DNA of 64,000 nt from Variovorax boronicumulans (GCF_019352895.1 NZ_JAAAFX010000009.1:62001-126000), one strand, 5' to 3'; shown: positions 1-8,433, counted from the stretch's first letter. Notes: generated by a model from the sequence alone, not told the origin. Made by a program: numbers and translations.

Positions 1-2
1 AG

Positions 3-62
3 GCGGTCGCGGTGCTCAATCAAGGCGGCCGCCCGGCCCAGCAGGTGGGAGGTGGCGCATGA
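3..62 (+). CDS. C-terminal tail of an upstream gene (partial)
   Basis: An open frame enters from the left edge and stops at TGA 60-62, giving 19 residues that end in a glycine-rich tail. The stop overlaps the ATG of the next gene (ATGA at 59-62), so it is probably the preceding member of the same operon. Too little is visible to assign a family. Confidence 0.5.
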   Translation, partial: AVAVLNQGGRPAQQVGGGA

Positions 63-781
63 CCGGCTTCGTCCTGCCCGCACCCGCGATCACCTCGGTG
101 CCGGTGGCCGGTGGCCGCGGCGCCTTCCCGGTGCGGCGCGTCTACTGCGTCGGGCGCAACTATGCGGACCACGCGCTCGAGATGGGCGTGGACCCGCGCG
201 CCGAGCCGCCCTTCTTCTTCTGCAAGCCCACCGACACCGTGGTGTCGAACCCCACGGGCGCGGTGCCCGTGCCGTATCCGCCGCAGACGCAGAACCTGCA
301 CCACGAGGTCGAGCTGGTGGTGGCGATCGGCAAGGGCGGCGCGAACATCGCCGTCGAGGATGCGGCCTCGCACATCTGGGGCCACGCGATCGGCATCGAC
401 ATGACGCGGCGCGACCTGCAGCTGGCGATGCGCAAGAGCGGCAAGTCCTGGGAGATCGGCAAGACCTTCGAGCGCTGCGCGCCGGTCGGCCCGATCGTGC
501 CGCTGGACCAGACCGGCGAGCTCACGCAGGGCGCGATCGCGCTCACGGTGAACGGCGCGCCGCGCCAGGCCAGCGACCTGTCGAAGCTGATCTGGTCGAC
601 GCGCGAGATCATCGCCGCGCTGTCGCGCTACTTCACGCTGGCGCCCGGCGACCTGATCTTCACCGGCACGCCCGAAGGCGTGGGCGCCGTGGTCGAGGGC
701 GACCTGCTGGAGGCCAGCGTCGCCGGCCTGGGCACGCTGCAGGTGCGCATCGCGGCGCCGGCCGAAGGGGCGCAGCCATGA
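59..781 (+). CDS. Fumarylacetoacetate hydrolase (FAH) family protein, fumarylpyruvate-hydrolase-like
   Basis: A 240-residue cytoplasmic protein of the short FAH family, which cleaves the C-C bond of beta-diketo acids such as fumarylpyruvate or acylpyruvates. Visible are the N-terminal motif YCVGRNYADHA (residues 29-39), the metal-ligand pattern HHEVELVV with E83 and E85, and the third acidic ligand D114 in GIDMTRRDLQ. The C-terminal motif DLIFTGTPEGVG closes the active site. Its length fits single-domain fumarylpyruvate hydrolases of gentisate degradation. Both ends overlap neighbours by ATGA, indicating translational coupling with an RraA-type aldolase. No ring-cleavage dioxygenase is visible next to it, so the exact substrate is open. 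Confidence 0.9.
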   Translation: MTGFVLPAPAITSVPVAGGRGAFPVRRVYCVGRNYADHALEMGVDPRAEPPFFFCKPTDTVVSNPTGAVPVPYPPQTQNLHHEVELVVAIGKGGANIAVEDAASHIWGHAIGIDMTRRDLQLAMRKSGKSWEIGKTFERCAPVGPIVPLDQTGELTQGAIALTVNGAPRQASDLSKLIWSTREIIAALSRYFTLAPGDLIFTGTPEGVGAVVEGDLLEASVAGLGTLQVRIAAPAEGAQP

Positions 782-1524
782 GCGCCTCGCCTTACACCCT
801 GAGCGCCGACACCCGGGCCAAGCTGGTGCAGGTCGGCAGCGCCAACGTGGCGAACGCGCTGCTCAAGCGCGGCTTTCGCAACGTCTACCTGCTGGGCCTG
901 CACCCGCTCTCGCCCGAGCAGCCGCAACTGGTGGGCCCGGCCTACACGCTGCGCTTCATGCCGGCGCGCGAGGACATCGACACCATGGCCAACTACGGCC
1001 GCAACGACAACCTGCACCGGCGCGCGGTGGAGGAGTGCCCGGTCGACCATGTGCTGGTGATCGACACCGGCGGCTGCGTGCGCTCGGCCGCGGCCGGCGA
1101 CCTGATGGCCGCGCGCATGCGCCAGCGCGGCGTGGCCGGCGTGGTCACCGACGGCGGCTACCGCGACACGCCCGCGATCCGCAAGACCGGCCTGCCGGCC
1201 TACCAGCGCCAGTCGGCGCCGCCGGCCACTCCCATCGCCATGCACCCGGTCGAGCTCAACGGCCCGGTGGGTTGCGCGGGCGTGGCGATCTACCCCGGCG
1301 ACGTGCTGGTGGGCGATGGCGAAGGCGTGGTGGTGATCCCGCAGCACCTGGTCGAGGAGGTCGCGGCCGAGGCGCTGGACGCGGTCGAGTATGAGGCCTT
1401 CGCCGAGCAGCAGATCGCCGGCGGCCGCTCGATCTTCGGACTGTTTCCGGCGACCCCGGAAAGCCGCAAGGAATACGACGGCTGGGTCGCGGCCGGCCGT
1501 CCCCCCCTGGAGCACACGCCATGA
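778..1524 (+). CDS. RraA / HMG-aldolase family protein
   Basis: A 248-residue protein of the RraA-like fold, shared by the RNase E inhibitor RraA and by 4-hydroxy-4-methyl-2-oxoglutarate/4-carboxy-4-hydroxy-2-oxoadipate aldolases. The divalent-metal and pyruvate-enolate motif D-X20-R-D is exact: D108, then R129-D130 in TDGGYRDTP. The C-terminal extension beyond about residue 190 is longer than in E. coli RraA and suits a catabolic enzyme. It overlaps the FAH gene upstream and the cupin gene downstream by ATGA. The operon context favours an aldolase or decarboxylase step on an aromatic-derived keto acid over RNase regulation; that is inference. Confidence 0.85.
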   Translation: MSASPYTLSADTRAKLVQVGSANVANALLKRGFRNVYLLGLHPLSPEQPQLVGPAYTLRFMPAREDIDTMANYGRNDNLHRRAVEECPVDHVLVIDTGGCVRSAAAGDLMAARMRQRGVAGVVTDGGYRDTPAIRKTGLPAYQRQSAPPATPIAMHPVELNGPVGCAGVAIYPGDVLVGDGEGVVVIPQHLVEEVAAEALDAVEYEAFAEQQIAGGRSIFGLFPATPESRKEYDGWVAAGRPPLEHTP

Positions 1525-1949
1525 ACCCGGTCCCGAACGAAGCCCTGATGAAGACACTGGAGCTGCTGATCCGCACGCAGGATCTCGACGCCGCGCAGTG
1601 GATCGACTTTCCCGCGTACGGCTTTCGCCAGTACTTCCTGTGGAAGAACGCCGAGACCGGCGCCAGCATCGCACTGCTCGAGTACGAGAAGGGCGGGCGC
1701 ATCCCGGTCAAGCACTCGCATGCGTCCAACCAGTTCATGTACTGCCTCGAAGGCCGCTACGAGTACACCGACAGCCAGCTCACGCTGACCGCGGGCTCGT
1801 TCTACATGAACCCCAAGGACCATCCCCACGGCCCCACGCTGGCGCACGAACGCAGCGTGCTGATCGAGATCTACGACGGGCCGCACTACTACGAGAAGCC
1901 CGTGTTCCACACCGATGAAAGCATCGGCGCTTTCCTGTCCAAGTCCTGA
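1521..1949 (+). CDS. Single-domain cupin protein
   Basis: A 142-residue single cupin. The first cupin box carries H65 and H67 (VKHSHASNQF) and E78 in YCLEGRYE; the second box supplies a histidine in NPKDHPHGP (H101/H103), so a 3-His/1-Glu metal site looks intact. Small cupins of this kind include dioxygenases and isomerases of aromatic or diketone breakdown. The start overlaps the RraA gene stop (ATGA 1521-1524). A ring- or diketone-cleaving dioxygenase role would complement the hydrolase and aldolase upstream, but the reaction cannot be read from the sequence. Confidence 0.8.
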   Translation: MNPVPNEALMKTLELLIRTQDLDAAQWIDFPAYGFRQYFLWKNAETGASIALLEYEKGGRIPVKHSHASNQFMYCLEGRYEYTDSQLTLTAGSFYMNPKDHPHGPTLAHERSVLIEIYDGPHYYEKPVFHTDESIGAFLSKS

Positions 1950-1972
1950 GTTTTCGCATCCAGAGTCCTCCC

Positions 1973-3502
1973 ATGTTCGACACCCAAGAAGTCCTTTCCG
2001 AATTCCACATCCAGCCGGTCCACGGCGGCGCCTGCACCGGCACCGGCGGCTGGAGCGCCACCGAGGGCCGCAAGGCCTTCGAGGCGGTCAACCCTGCCGA
2101 CGGCACCGTCACGGCCCGCGTGGCCGGCGCCACCGCGCAGGACTACGAGGCCGTGATGGCCGCGGCCGTGGCCACCCACCAGCGCTGGCGCATGGTGCCC
2201 GCGCCCCGGCGCGGCGAGCTGGTCGCGCGCATCGGCGAACTCGCGGCCCAGCACCACGAGGGCCTGGCGGCGGTGGTGGCGCTCGACACCGGCAAGTCGC
2301 TGATGGAAGCCCGCAGCGAGGTGCGCGAACTGATCGATATGGCGGCGCTCGCGGCCGGCCAGTCGCGCATGCTCTACGGCTTCACGCAGCAGTCGCAGCG
2401 CGCCAAGCACCGCATGTACGACCAGTGGCTGCCGCTGGGCGTGGTGGGCGTGATCTCGGCCTACAACTTCCCGGCTGCGGTCTGGGCGCAGAACGGTTTC
2501 CTCGCGGCCATCGGCGGCAACACCGTGGTCTGGAAGCCCAGCCCCAAGGTGCCGCTGACCGCGCTGGCGCTGCAGCACCTCTCGAACCAGGCGATGCAGG
2601 AGCTGGGCTTCGAAGGCGTGTTCACGCTCTTCATCCCCGACGACAACGCCGTGGCCGAGCGCCTGGTGGCCGACCCGCGCGTGGCGCTGATCTCCTTCAC
2701 CGGCTCGAGCGGCGTGGGCCGCAAGGTGGCGAACATCGTGGGCGCGGCGCTGGGCCGACGCTACATGCTCGAGTGCTCGGGCAACAACGGCTGCATCGTC
2801 GACGAGACGGCCGATCTCAAGCTGGCCGCGCGCAGCATCACCTTCGGCGCGGTCGGCACCACCGGCCAGCGCTGCACCAGCACGCGCCGCGTGATCGTGC
2901 AGCGCACGGTGGCCGACGAACTGGTGCAGCTGCTCAAGCAGTCCTTCGCGCAGATCAAGGTCGGCGACCCGCGCGAGCCCGGCACCGTGATCGGCCCGCT
3001 GGTCGACGCACCGGCCATCGGCCACTACGAGGACGCGATCGCGCAGGCGGTGGCGCTGGGCGGCCAGGTGGTCTACGGCGGCAGGCGCATCGACCGGCCG
3101 GGCCACTACGTCGAGCCCACGCTGATCACGCAGACGCAGCCCGAGTGGCCCTGCGTGCAGCACGAGACCTTCGCGCCCATCGTCTACGTGATGACCTACG
3201 ACACGCTCGAGGAAGCGATCACGATCCACAACGGCGTGCCGCAGGGCCTGGCCTCGGGCATCCACAGCTCGAACCTGGGCAACATCGAACTGTTCCTGTC
3301 GGCGCAGGGCAGCGACTGCGGCATCGCCAAGGTGAACATGGGCACCACCGGCGCCGACATCGGCGCGGCCTTCGGCGGCGAGAAGGAAACCGGCGGCGGC
3401 CGCACCGCGGGCTCCGATGCCTGGAAGGGCTACATGCGGCGCCAGAGCGTGTGCATCAATTGGGGCGGCGAGTCGCCCTGGGACCAGCGCATCGCACTGT
3501 AG
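1973..3502 (+). CDS. Aldehyde dehydrogenase, ALDH7 (alpha-aminoadipic semialdehyde dehydrogenase) type
   Basis: A 509-residue NAD(P)-dependent aldehyde dehydrogenase. The catalytic cysteine is C301 in TTGQRCTSTRR, which with GVISAYNFPAAVWA resembles ALDH7 enzymes such as AmaB/PcD. The general base is E267, but its motif reads LECSGNNG instead of the usual LELGGNN. The Rossmann sequence FTGSSGVGRKVA is present. The last gene of the first operon, it starts 23 nt after the cupin stop. It probably oxidises the aldehyde released by the upstream steps, although ALDH7 members also act in lysine catabolism; no lysine-pathway neighbour is visible. Confidence 0.9.
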   Translation: MFDTQEVLSEFHIQPVHGGACTGTGGWSATEGRKAFEAVNPADGTVTARVAGATAQDYEAVMAAAVATHQRWRMVPAPRRGELVARIGELAAQHHEGLAAVVALDTGKSLMEARSEVRELIDMAALAAGQSRMLYGFTQQSQRAKHRMYDQWLPLGVVGVISAYNFPAAVWAQNGFLAAIGGNTVVWKPSPKVPLTALALQHLSNQAMQELGFEGVFTLFIPDDNAVAERLVADPRVALISFTGSSGVGRKVANIVGAALGRRYMLECSGNNGCIVDETADLKLAARSITFGAVGTTGQRCTSTRRVIVQRTVADELVQLLKQSFAQIKVGDPREPGTVIGPLVDAPAIGHYEDAIAQAVALGGQVVYGGRRIDRPGHYVEPTLITQTQPEWPCVQHETFAPIVYVMTYDTLEEAITIHNGVPQGLASGIHSSNLGNIELFLSAQGSDCGIAKVNMGTTGADIGAAFGGEKETGGGRTAGSDAWKGYMRRQSVCINWGGESPWDQRIAL

Positions 3503-3513
3503 GGGTCAGGGCT

Positions 3514-4368
3514 TCAGGGCGCCGTGCGCGGCGCCCCCAGGATCGCCGAGACCTTGTCGGCGGCGTTCTTCAGGGCGTCGACCGTCGCAGGGTTCGCCTG
3601 GGCCGGCAGGAAATGGATCGAGCCCACGATGGCCAGCGCGCCGAAGAGCTCGCCGCCGCTGTGGAAGATCGGTGCGGCCAGCGCGTTCACGCCCATGAAC
3701 ACCTCTTCGGGCGCCTCGGCCCAGCGGCGCTTGCGCACGATGTCGATCTCCGCGCGCAGGCGGTCCGCATCGACGATCGTGTGCGGCGTGGCGGCGGCCA
3801 GCGGATGCGTCAGCAGGCGCTCCAGCAGCGCCGGCGCGCCGAAGGCCAGCACGATCTTGCCCTGCGCCACGGTGTGCAGCTTGTACTCGGTGCCCGAGCT
3901 CAGCAGGATCTCGAGCTGGCTGTGCCCGCGCACCAGGTCGAGCACCACCACGTGGTTGTCGGTGAAGGTGGTGATGACGATGGTCTGCCCCACCTGGTCG
4001 CGCAGCTCCTCCATGACCGGGCGCGCGAGGCTGACCACATCGAACTGCCGCACCAGCTTCTGGCCCAGCAGGAACAGCCGCCAGCCCACGCTGTAGCGGC
4101 TGCTGCGGGCGTTCTGGATCACATAGCCCTCCTGGCGCAGCGAACTCAGGTGCCGGTGCACGCGTGCCTTGGGCATGCCGAGCCGCTCGGCCAGCTGCGT
4201 CACGCCCAGCTCGGCATTGGCCTCGGCCATCACCTCGAGGATGCGCAGCGAGATGACGGAGGTCGACGAGCTGTTGCCGTCCTGCGGCCCTTCCTCCCGG
4301 GTCCCTTCGTCCGTTCCGGTGAGGGGGGCGGTGGGGGCGGCGGGCAGGGAAGAGGGGTTCGATGGCAT
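3514..4368 (-). CDS. IclR-family transcriptional regulator
   Basis: A 284-residue regulator with an N-terminal winged helix of about residues 38-100 (LGVTQLAERLGMPKARVHRH) and a C-terminal IclR effector domain ending near residue 280. I start it at the ATG at 4368 because the frame further upstream runs antisense through the neighbouring cupin gene. The unusual feature is a roughly 35-residue low-complexity Ser/Thr/Pro-rich N-terminal tail. It lies 8 nt downstream of the cupin gene, with which it is probably co-transcribed, and convergent to the ALDH operon. IclR proteins commonly control aromatic-acid uptake and catabolism, so the adjacent MFS gene and the 1-3.5 kb operon are plausible targets. 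Confidence 0.92.
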   Translation of the reverse strand: MPSNPSSLPAAPTAPLTGTDEGTREEGPQDGNSSSTSVISLRILEVMAEANAELGVTQLAERLGMPKARVHRHLSSLRQEGYVIQNARSSRYSVGWRLFLLGQKLVRQFDVVSLARPVMEELRDQVGQTIVITTFTDNHVVVLDLVRGHSQLEILLSSGTEYKLHTVAQGKIVLAFGAPALLERLLTHPLAAATPHTIVDADRLRAEIDIVRKRRWAEAPEEVFMGVNALAAPIFHSGGELFGALAIVGSIHFLPAQANPATVDALKNAADKVSAILGAPRTAP

Positions 4369-4376
4369 AGGAAAGG

Positions 4377-5072
4377 TCAGTCGTGTCGTGGGGCGCCGGG
4401 GCGCTCGAGCCGCAGGAAGCGCTCTGCATACACATGGTACTTCTGGGTGTTGGGCTGGCCGGCGTCTTCCGGCCGCACGAAGCGGATCGAGCTGCGCCCG
4501 CGGCAGGCCTGCGGGAGGATAAAGCAGCGGATGAAGGTGGTCGCGCTGTCCTGGGTCGTGGGCGCCAGCACCGGCGCATGGCCCAGCTCGAACCAGGCGT
4601 CGCCGGGCCCGTGGACCTGCGTCGTCCCCTGGGTCTCGATGGTGATCTCGCCGTCGAGGCAGCAGCGGATGCCCGGCCCCTGGTGGACGTGGGTCAGCGC
4701 CACGCCGCCGGGCGGAAAGGCCACGCGGTCGCAGCGCATGAGCCAGTCGAAGCCGCTGTCCAGCTCGATCGCCTGCTCCAGCTTGCAGACCGAGCGCGTC
4801 GCCGGTGCGGAACGCAGGGTGCCCGCTTGCGCCGCGTCGTGCGGCACCAGTTCCCAACGCCAGAGCACCACCTCCGACTCGCCGGCCAGCAGCGCGAGCG
4901 CGTCGTCGCCGACCCAGGCCGTGTCGTGCACCACATGCTGCGCGCCGGTGGCGAACTCGACGGCGAGCTGGCCTTCGACCACATAGATCGCCCGCGAGAG
5001 GGCGGGCAGGTAGACCGGGGCGTGGCGGGCGGGGATGCGGTCTTCCAGAAGGCGCAGCTTGAATCGATGCAT
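4377..5072 (-). CDS. Two-cupin protein of unknown function
   Basis: A 231-residue protein with two beta-barrel cupin halves. The second has clear boxes (LTHVHQGPGIRCCLDG near residue 125, then GPGDAWFELGHAPV); the first half lacks the canonical histidines. I chose the ATG at 5072; an upstream in-frame start at 5117 would place the coding region over the palindrome at 5099-5115. It is divergent from an MFS permease and co-oriented with the IclR gene. It could be a bicupin dioxygenase or a sensing/isomerase protein; no reaction can be assigned. A perfect inverted repeat sits 27 nt upstream of the start. Confidence 0.75.
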   Translation of the reverse strand: MHRFKLRLLEDRIPARHAPVYLPALSRAIYVVEGQLAVEFATGAQHVVHDTAWVGDDALALLAGESEVVLWRWELVPHDAAQAGTLRSAPATRSVCKLEQAIELDSGFDWLMRCDRVAFPPGGVALTHVHQGPGIRCCLDGEITIETQGTTQVHGPGDAWFELGHAPVLAPTTQDSATTFIRCFILPQACRGRSSIRFVRPEDAGQPNTQKYHVYAERFLRLERPGAPRHD

Positions 5073-5098
5073 GGGAACTCCAAGGTTTGAAGCCTGTA

Positions 5099-5115
5099 GT
5101 ATCGATAAACGATAC
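5099..5115. promoter_or_regulatory. Candidate IclR operator 1
   Basis: Perfect inverted repeat GTATCG-N5-CGATAC, 27 nt upstream of the two-cupin gene start. Its size and symmetry fit an IclR dimer site. It shares the CGATAC half-site with a second palindrome at 5181-5194 in the same intergenic region. Binding is inferred. Confidence 0.5.
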
Positions 5116-5180
5116 ACGCATGTCTATTAGTGGTTAATACTGAGACGAAATCTCTTGGTGATCCATAAGATTCGTTCTTC

Positions 5181-5194
5181 GATACGAATGTATC
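5181..5194. promoter_or_regulatory. Candidate IclR operator 2
   Basis: Perfect inverted repeat GATAC-N4-GTATC, 52 nt upstream of the MFS gene start. It repeats the GATAC half-site of the palindrome at 5099-5115, so the two may be bound by the same regulator, one per divergent gene. Confidence 0.45.
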
Positions 5195-5245
5195 TTTCAT
5201 GAAGACGCGTGGCCGCAGCGTTTGCGGCCCTCCAGGAGACCTCCC

Positions 5246-6514
5246 ATGAGCATGGCGACCGCCGGCACCGACCCGGCAACGACGACAACCCCGAACGCGC
5301 GCTGGTACGTGGGGCGCACCAAGGCGCAGTGGCAGACCTTCGGCTCCGCCTATGTGGGCTGGATGCTGGACATCATGGATCTGATGCTGTTCGCGATGAT
5401 GATCAAGTACATCAGCGCCGACCTGGCCTTCGACAAGGGCGTGGCGGGGCTGATCGCCTCGATGACGCTGCTGGCCACCGCGGTCGGCGGCCTGGTCTTC
5501 GGATTCCTGGCGGACCGCCTGGGCCGCACCCGCTCGATGGTGCTGAGCATCCTGTGCTATTCGCTCGGCACCGCGTTGTGCGGCTTCTCGCAGACCGTGA
5601 CGCAGCTGCTGATCTTCCGTTTCATCCTCGGCCTCGGGGTGGGCGGCGAGTGGTCGGCGGGCGCGACGCTGATCACCGAGACCTGGCCGGCCGAGCACCG
5701 CGGCAAGGTGATGGCCTGGGTGCAGAGCGCGTTCGCGCTGGGCTACGCGCTGGCGGCGCTGATCGCGGCGCTGGTGCTGCCTTACTTCGGCTGGCGCTGG
5801 GCCTTCGCGGTCGGCCTGCTGCCGGCGATGTTCGCGTTCTGGGTGCGGCGCCACACGCCGGAATCCTCGATCTGGCTGGAACAGAAGCGACGCCTGTCCG
5901 TGGGCGAGACCTTCTCGGTGCTGTTCGGGAACCACCTGCGGCCCACGCTCGTGTGCCTGGCATTTACCTCGGCGGCGATGTGCGGCTACTGGGGCCTGTT
6001 CACCTGGGTGCCGACCTACCTCGCGACGCCGGTGGCGCAGGGCGGGCCGGGCTTCGACCTGCTCAAGTCGACCACCTGGATCGTCGTGATGCAGGCCGGC
6101 GCGGCCCTGGGTTTCATCGTGTTCGGCTACTTCGCCGACGCCATCGGCCGCCGGCGCTCGTTCATCCTGTTCTTCCTGGCCTCGGCGGTCGCGGTACCGC
6201 TCTACGTGGCGATCACGTCGCCGACGCTGCTGCTGCTGTTCGGCCCGGTCGTGGCCTTCTTCGGCACCGGCTTCTACAGCGGCTTCGCGCCGACCTTCGC
6301 CGAGCTGTTCCCGACGCAGGTCCGCGCCACGGCGCAGGGCTTCATCTACAACACCGGCCGCGCCACCAGCGCGCTGGCCCCCGCCGCGGTCGGCTTCCTC
6401 TCGCAGGGCAACGGCGTGAGCAGCGCGCTGGCCGCCACGGCCGGCTTCTTCGCCCTGGCCGCGGTGATCGTGTTCTTCTTCGTGCCCGAGACCAGGAGCG
6501 AGGCGCTGCGCTGA
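5246..6514 (+). CDS. MFS transporter, aromatic acid:H+ symporter / metabolite symporter type
   Basis: A 422-residue inner-membrane permease with about twelve hydrophobic segments. The MFS motif A occurs twice, as GFLADRLGRTRSM after TM2 and as GYFADAIGRRRSF in the second half. TM1 carries YVGWMLDIMDLMLF, like aromatic-acid/H+ symporters and sialic-acid-type metabolite symporters. I start at the ATG at 5246 because AGGAG lies about 8 nt upstream. It is the divergent partner of the cupin-IclR pair and probably imports the substrate of the nearby catabolic genes; the ligand is not deducible. Confidence 0.88.
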   Translation: MSMATAGTDPATTTTPNARWYVGRTKAQWQTFGSAYVGWMLDIMDLMLFAMMIKYISADLAFDKGVAGLIASMTLLATAVGGLVFGFLADRLGRTRSMVLSILCYSLGTALCGFSQTVTQLLIFRFILGLGVGGEWSAGATLITETWPAEHRGKVMAWVQSAFALGYALAALIAALVLPYFGWRWAFAVGLLPAMFAFWVRRHTPESSIWLEQKRRLSVGETFSVLFGNHLRPTLVCLAFTSAAMCGYWGLFTWVPTYLATPVAQGGPGFDLLKSTTWIVVMQAGAALGFIVFGYFADAIGRRRSFILFFLASAVAVPLYVAITSPTLLLLFGPVVAFFGTGFYSGFAPTFAELFPTQVRATAQGFIYNTGRATSALAPAAVGFLSQGNGVSSALAATAGFFALAAVIVFFFVPETRSEALR

Positions 6515-6590
6515 GGCGCAGGGTCCGAACCGAAGGCCGGCGCCTCGGCGCTGATCGACTTCCCGGCCTGAGTTCTGGTGAGGCCCGGCC

Positions 6591-8399
6591 TCAACCCTCT
6601 TCTTCGTACCAGCGGTCCTTGCCCAGCATCACGCGGTGATGCCCCTGGCCGGCCGGCATCATCGGGAAGCAGTTCTCCTGCGCCGCCACCTGCACGTCGA
6701 GGAAGAAGGGGCCGTCGTGGGCCATGCATTCGGCCAGTGCCGCATCGAGCTCGGCCGGGTCGGCGACGCGCCGCGCGCCCCAGCCGAAGGCGCGCGCCAG
6801 CGCCACGAAATCGGGCAGCGCCTCGTTCCAGCTGTGGCTCAGCCGGTTGCCGTGGTTGAGCTCCTGCCACTGGCGCACCATGCCCATGTAGCCGTTGTTC
6901 GACAGCACCAGCTTGACCGGCGCGCGGTGCTGCATCGCGGTCGACAGCTCCTGGATGTTCATCAGCACCGAGGCGTCGCCGCTCACGCAGACCGCGAGCG
7001 CGGCCGGGTGCGCGACCTGCGCGCCGATGATCGCCGGCAGGCCGTAGCCCATGGTGCCGGCGCCGCCCGAGGTGAGCCAGCGACGCGGGCGGTCGAAGCG
7101 CAGGTACTGCGCGGCCCACATCTGGTGCTGGCCGACGTCGGTCGAGACGATCGCATCGCGCCCGCCCACGGCCTGCTGCAGCGAGCGCATGAGCTGCTGC
7201 GGCAGGATCACGTCGGTGCGCGGCGCGAAGTCCAGGCAGCGCTTCGCACGCCAGCGCTCGACGCGCTGCCACCAGGGCGCGAGCCGCTCGGCCGGCAGAT
7301 CCTGCAGCACGGGCAGGACCCGCAGCGCCTCGAGCACGGCGGCGCAGTCGCCGACCATCGCCACGTCGACCTTCACCACCTTGTTGATGCTGGCCGGGTC
7401 GATGTCGATGTGGATCTTGCGTGCGTGCGGGCAGAACTCGTCGAGCTTGCCGGTCACGCGGTCGTCGAAGCGCGCGCCCACGCAGACCACCAGGTCGGCG
7501 TCGTGCATGGTCAGGTTGGCCTCGAGCGTGCCGTGCATGCCCAGCATGCCAACGAAGCGCGGGTCGGACGCGGGGAACGCGCCCAGGCCCATCAGCGTCA
7601 GCGTGCAGGGCGCGTTGAGCTGGCGCACCAGCAGCGTGAAGGCCTCGCAGGCCGCGGGCCCGGAGTTGATCAGCCCGCCGCCGCCGTAGAACACCGGCCG
7701 GCGCGCGCTGGCGAGCAGGTCGGCCGCGCGCTGCAGGCTGCCGGGTGGCGGTGTCGAAGGGGCCGCACGCGACAGGCGGCGCGGCATGGCTTCAGGCTCG
7801 CCGCCGCGCAGGCGCGCGGACTGCACGTCCTTGGGCACGTCGAGCAGCACCGGGCCGGGCCGGCCGCCGGTGGCGATCGCGAAGGCGCGGCGCACCGCGG
7901 CCGGGATCGCGTCGGCCTCGCGCGGCTGGAAGTTCCACTTGGTCACGGGCCGGGTCATGCCCAGCGCGTCGCTCTCCTGGAAGGCGTCGGTGCCGATGGA
8001 CGCCGTCGCGACCTGGCCGCTGATGCACAGCACCGGCACCGAATCGCTCATCGCATCGAGCAGGCCGCTGATGGTGTTGGCCACGCCCGGGCCCGAGGTG
8101 ACCAGCACCACGCCCACGCGGCCGGTGGTGCGGGCATAGCCCTCGGCCGCATGCACCGCCGCCTGCTCGTGGCGCACCAGCACATGGCGCAGCCGCGGCT
8201 CGCCGTGCAGCGCGTCGTAGAGCGGCAGCGCGGCGCCGCCGGGGTAGCCGAAGATCGTGTCCACACCGCATTCGATCAGCGTGGCCAGCAGGGCCTGCGC
8301 GCCGTTGCGCACGATGGCGTCCGGTTCGGCGGCAACGGCGGCAGCGACGGGCTGCGGGGGCAGGGTAGCGGGATCGCGTTCGAGGGCTGTGGTGTTCAT
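6591..8399 (-). CDS. Acetolactate synthase large subunit (thiamine-diphosphate enzyme)
   Basis: A 602-residue ThDP-dependent enzyme that condenses two pyruvates, or pyruvate and 2-oxobutyrate, in branched-chain amino acid synthesis. Seen are GYPGGAALPLYDAL, the catalytic glutamate E78 in VRHEQAAVHAAEG, the FQESDALG segment typical of FAD-containing anabolic AHAS, and the C-terminal ThDP/Mg motif GDASVLMNIQEL through LSNNGYMG. I prefer the ATG at 8399 over one six codons upstream. No regulatory small subunit (ilvN) or ilvC follows, so this is a lone paralogue, divergent from an Lrp-type regulator. A dedicated catabolic role cannot be excluded. Confidence 0.9.
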   Translation of the reverse strand: MNTTALERDPATLPPQPVAAAVAAEPDAIVRNGAQALLATLIECGVDTIFGYPGGAALPLYDALHGEPRLRHVLVRHEQAAVHAAEGYARTTGRVGVVLVTSGPGVANTISGLLDAMSDSVPVLCISGQVATASIGTDAFQESDALGMTRPVTKWNFQPREADAIPAAVRRAFAIATGGRPGPVLLDVPKDVQSARLRGGEPEAMPRRLSRAAPSTPPPGSLQRAADLLASARRPVFYGGGGLINSGPAACEAFTLLVRQLNAPCTLTLMGLGAFPASDPRFVGMLGMHGTLEANLTMHDADLVVCVGARFDDRVTGKLDEFCPHARKIHIDIDPASINKVVKVDVAMVGDCAAVLEALRVLPVLQDLPAERLAPWWQRVERWRAKRCLDFAPRTDVILPQQLMRSLQQAVGGRDAIVSTDVGQHQMWAAQYLRFDRPRRWLTSGGAGTMGYGLPAIIGAQVAHPAALAVCVSGDASVLMNIQELSTAMQHRAPVKLVLSNNGYMGMVRQWQELNHGNRLSHSWNEALPDFVALARAFGWGARRVADPAELDAALAECMAHDGPFFLDVQVAAQENCFPMMPAGQGHHRVMLGKDRWYEEEG

Positions 8400-8411
8400 C
8401 CCTCGATTCTT

Positions 8412-8433
8412 CGGCATATGCCGCAGAATATGC
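8412..8433. promoter_or_regulatory. Candidate Lrp/AsnC-type operator between divergent genes
   Basis: The 12-bp perfect palindrome CGGCATATGCCG (8412-8423) overlaps a second inverted repeat GCATAT-N8-ATATGC (8414-8433). Both lie between the acetolactate synthase start (8399) and the Lrp-type regulator start (8464). Position and symmetry suggest autoregulation by the divergent regulator. Confidence 0.45.

Noticed and set aside
52..777. Upstream part of a 490-codon frame running into the RraA gene
   Set aside because: The first 242 codons are Arg/Gly-rich and overlap the FAH gene in another frame; only the part from ATG 778 has family motifs.
3541..3698. Plus-strand frames continuing past the ALDH gene into the IclR gene
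   Set aside because: They are antisense to a regulator with a clear helix-turn-helix and contain no domain of their own.
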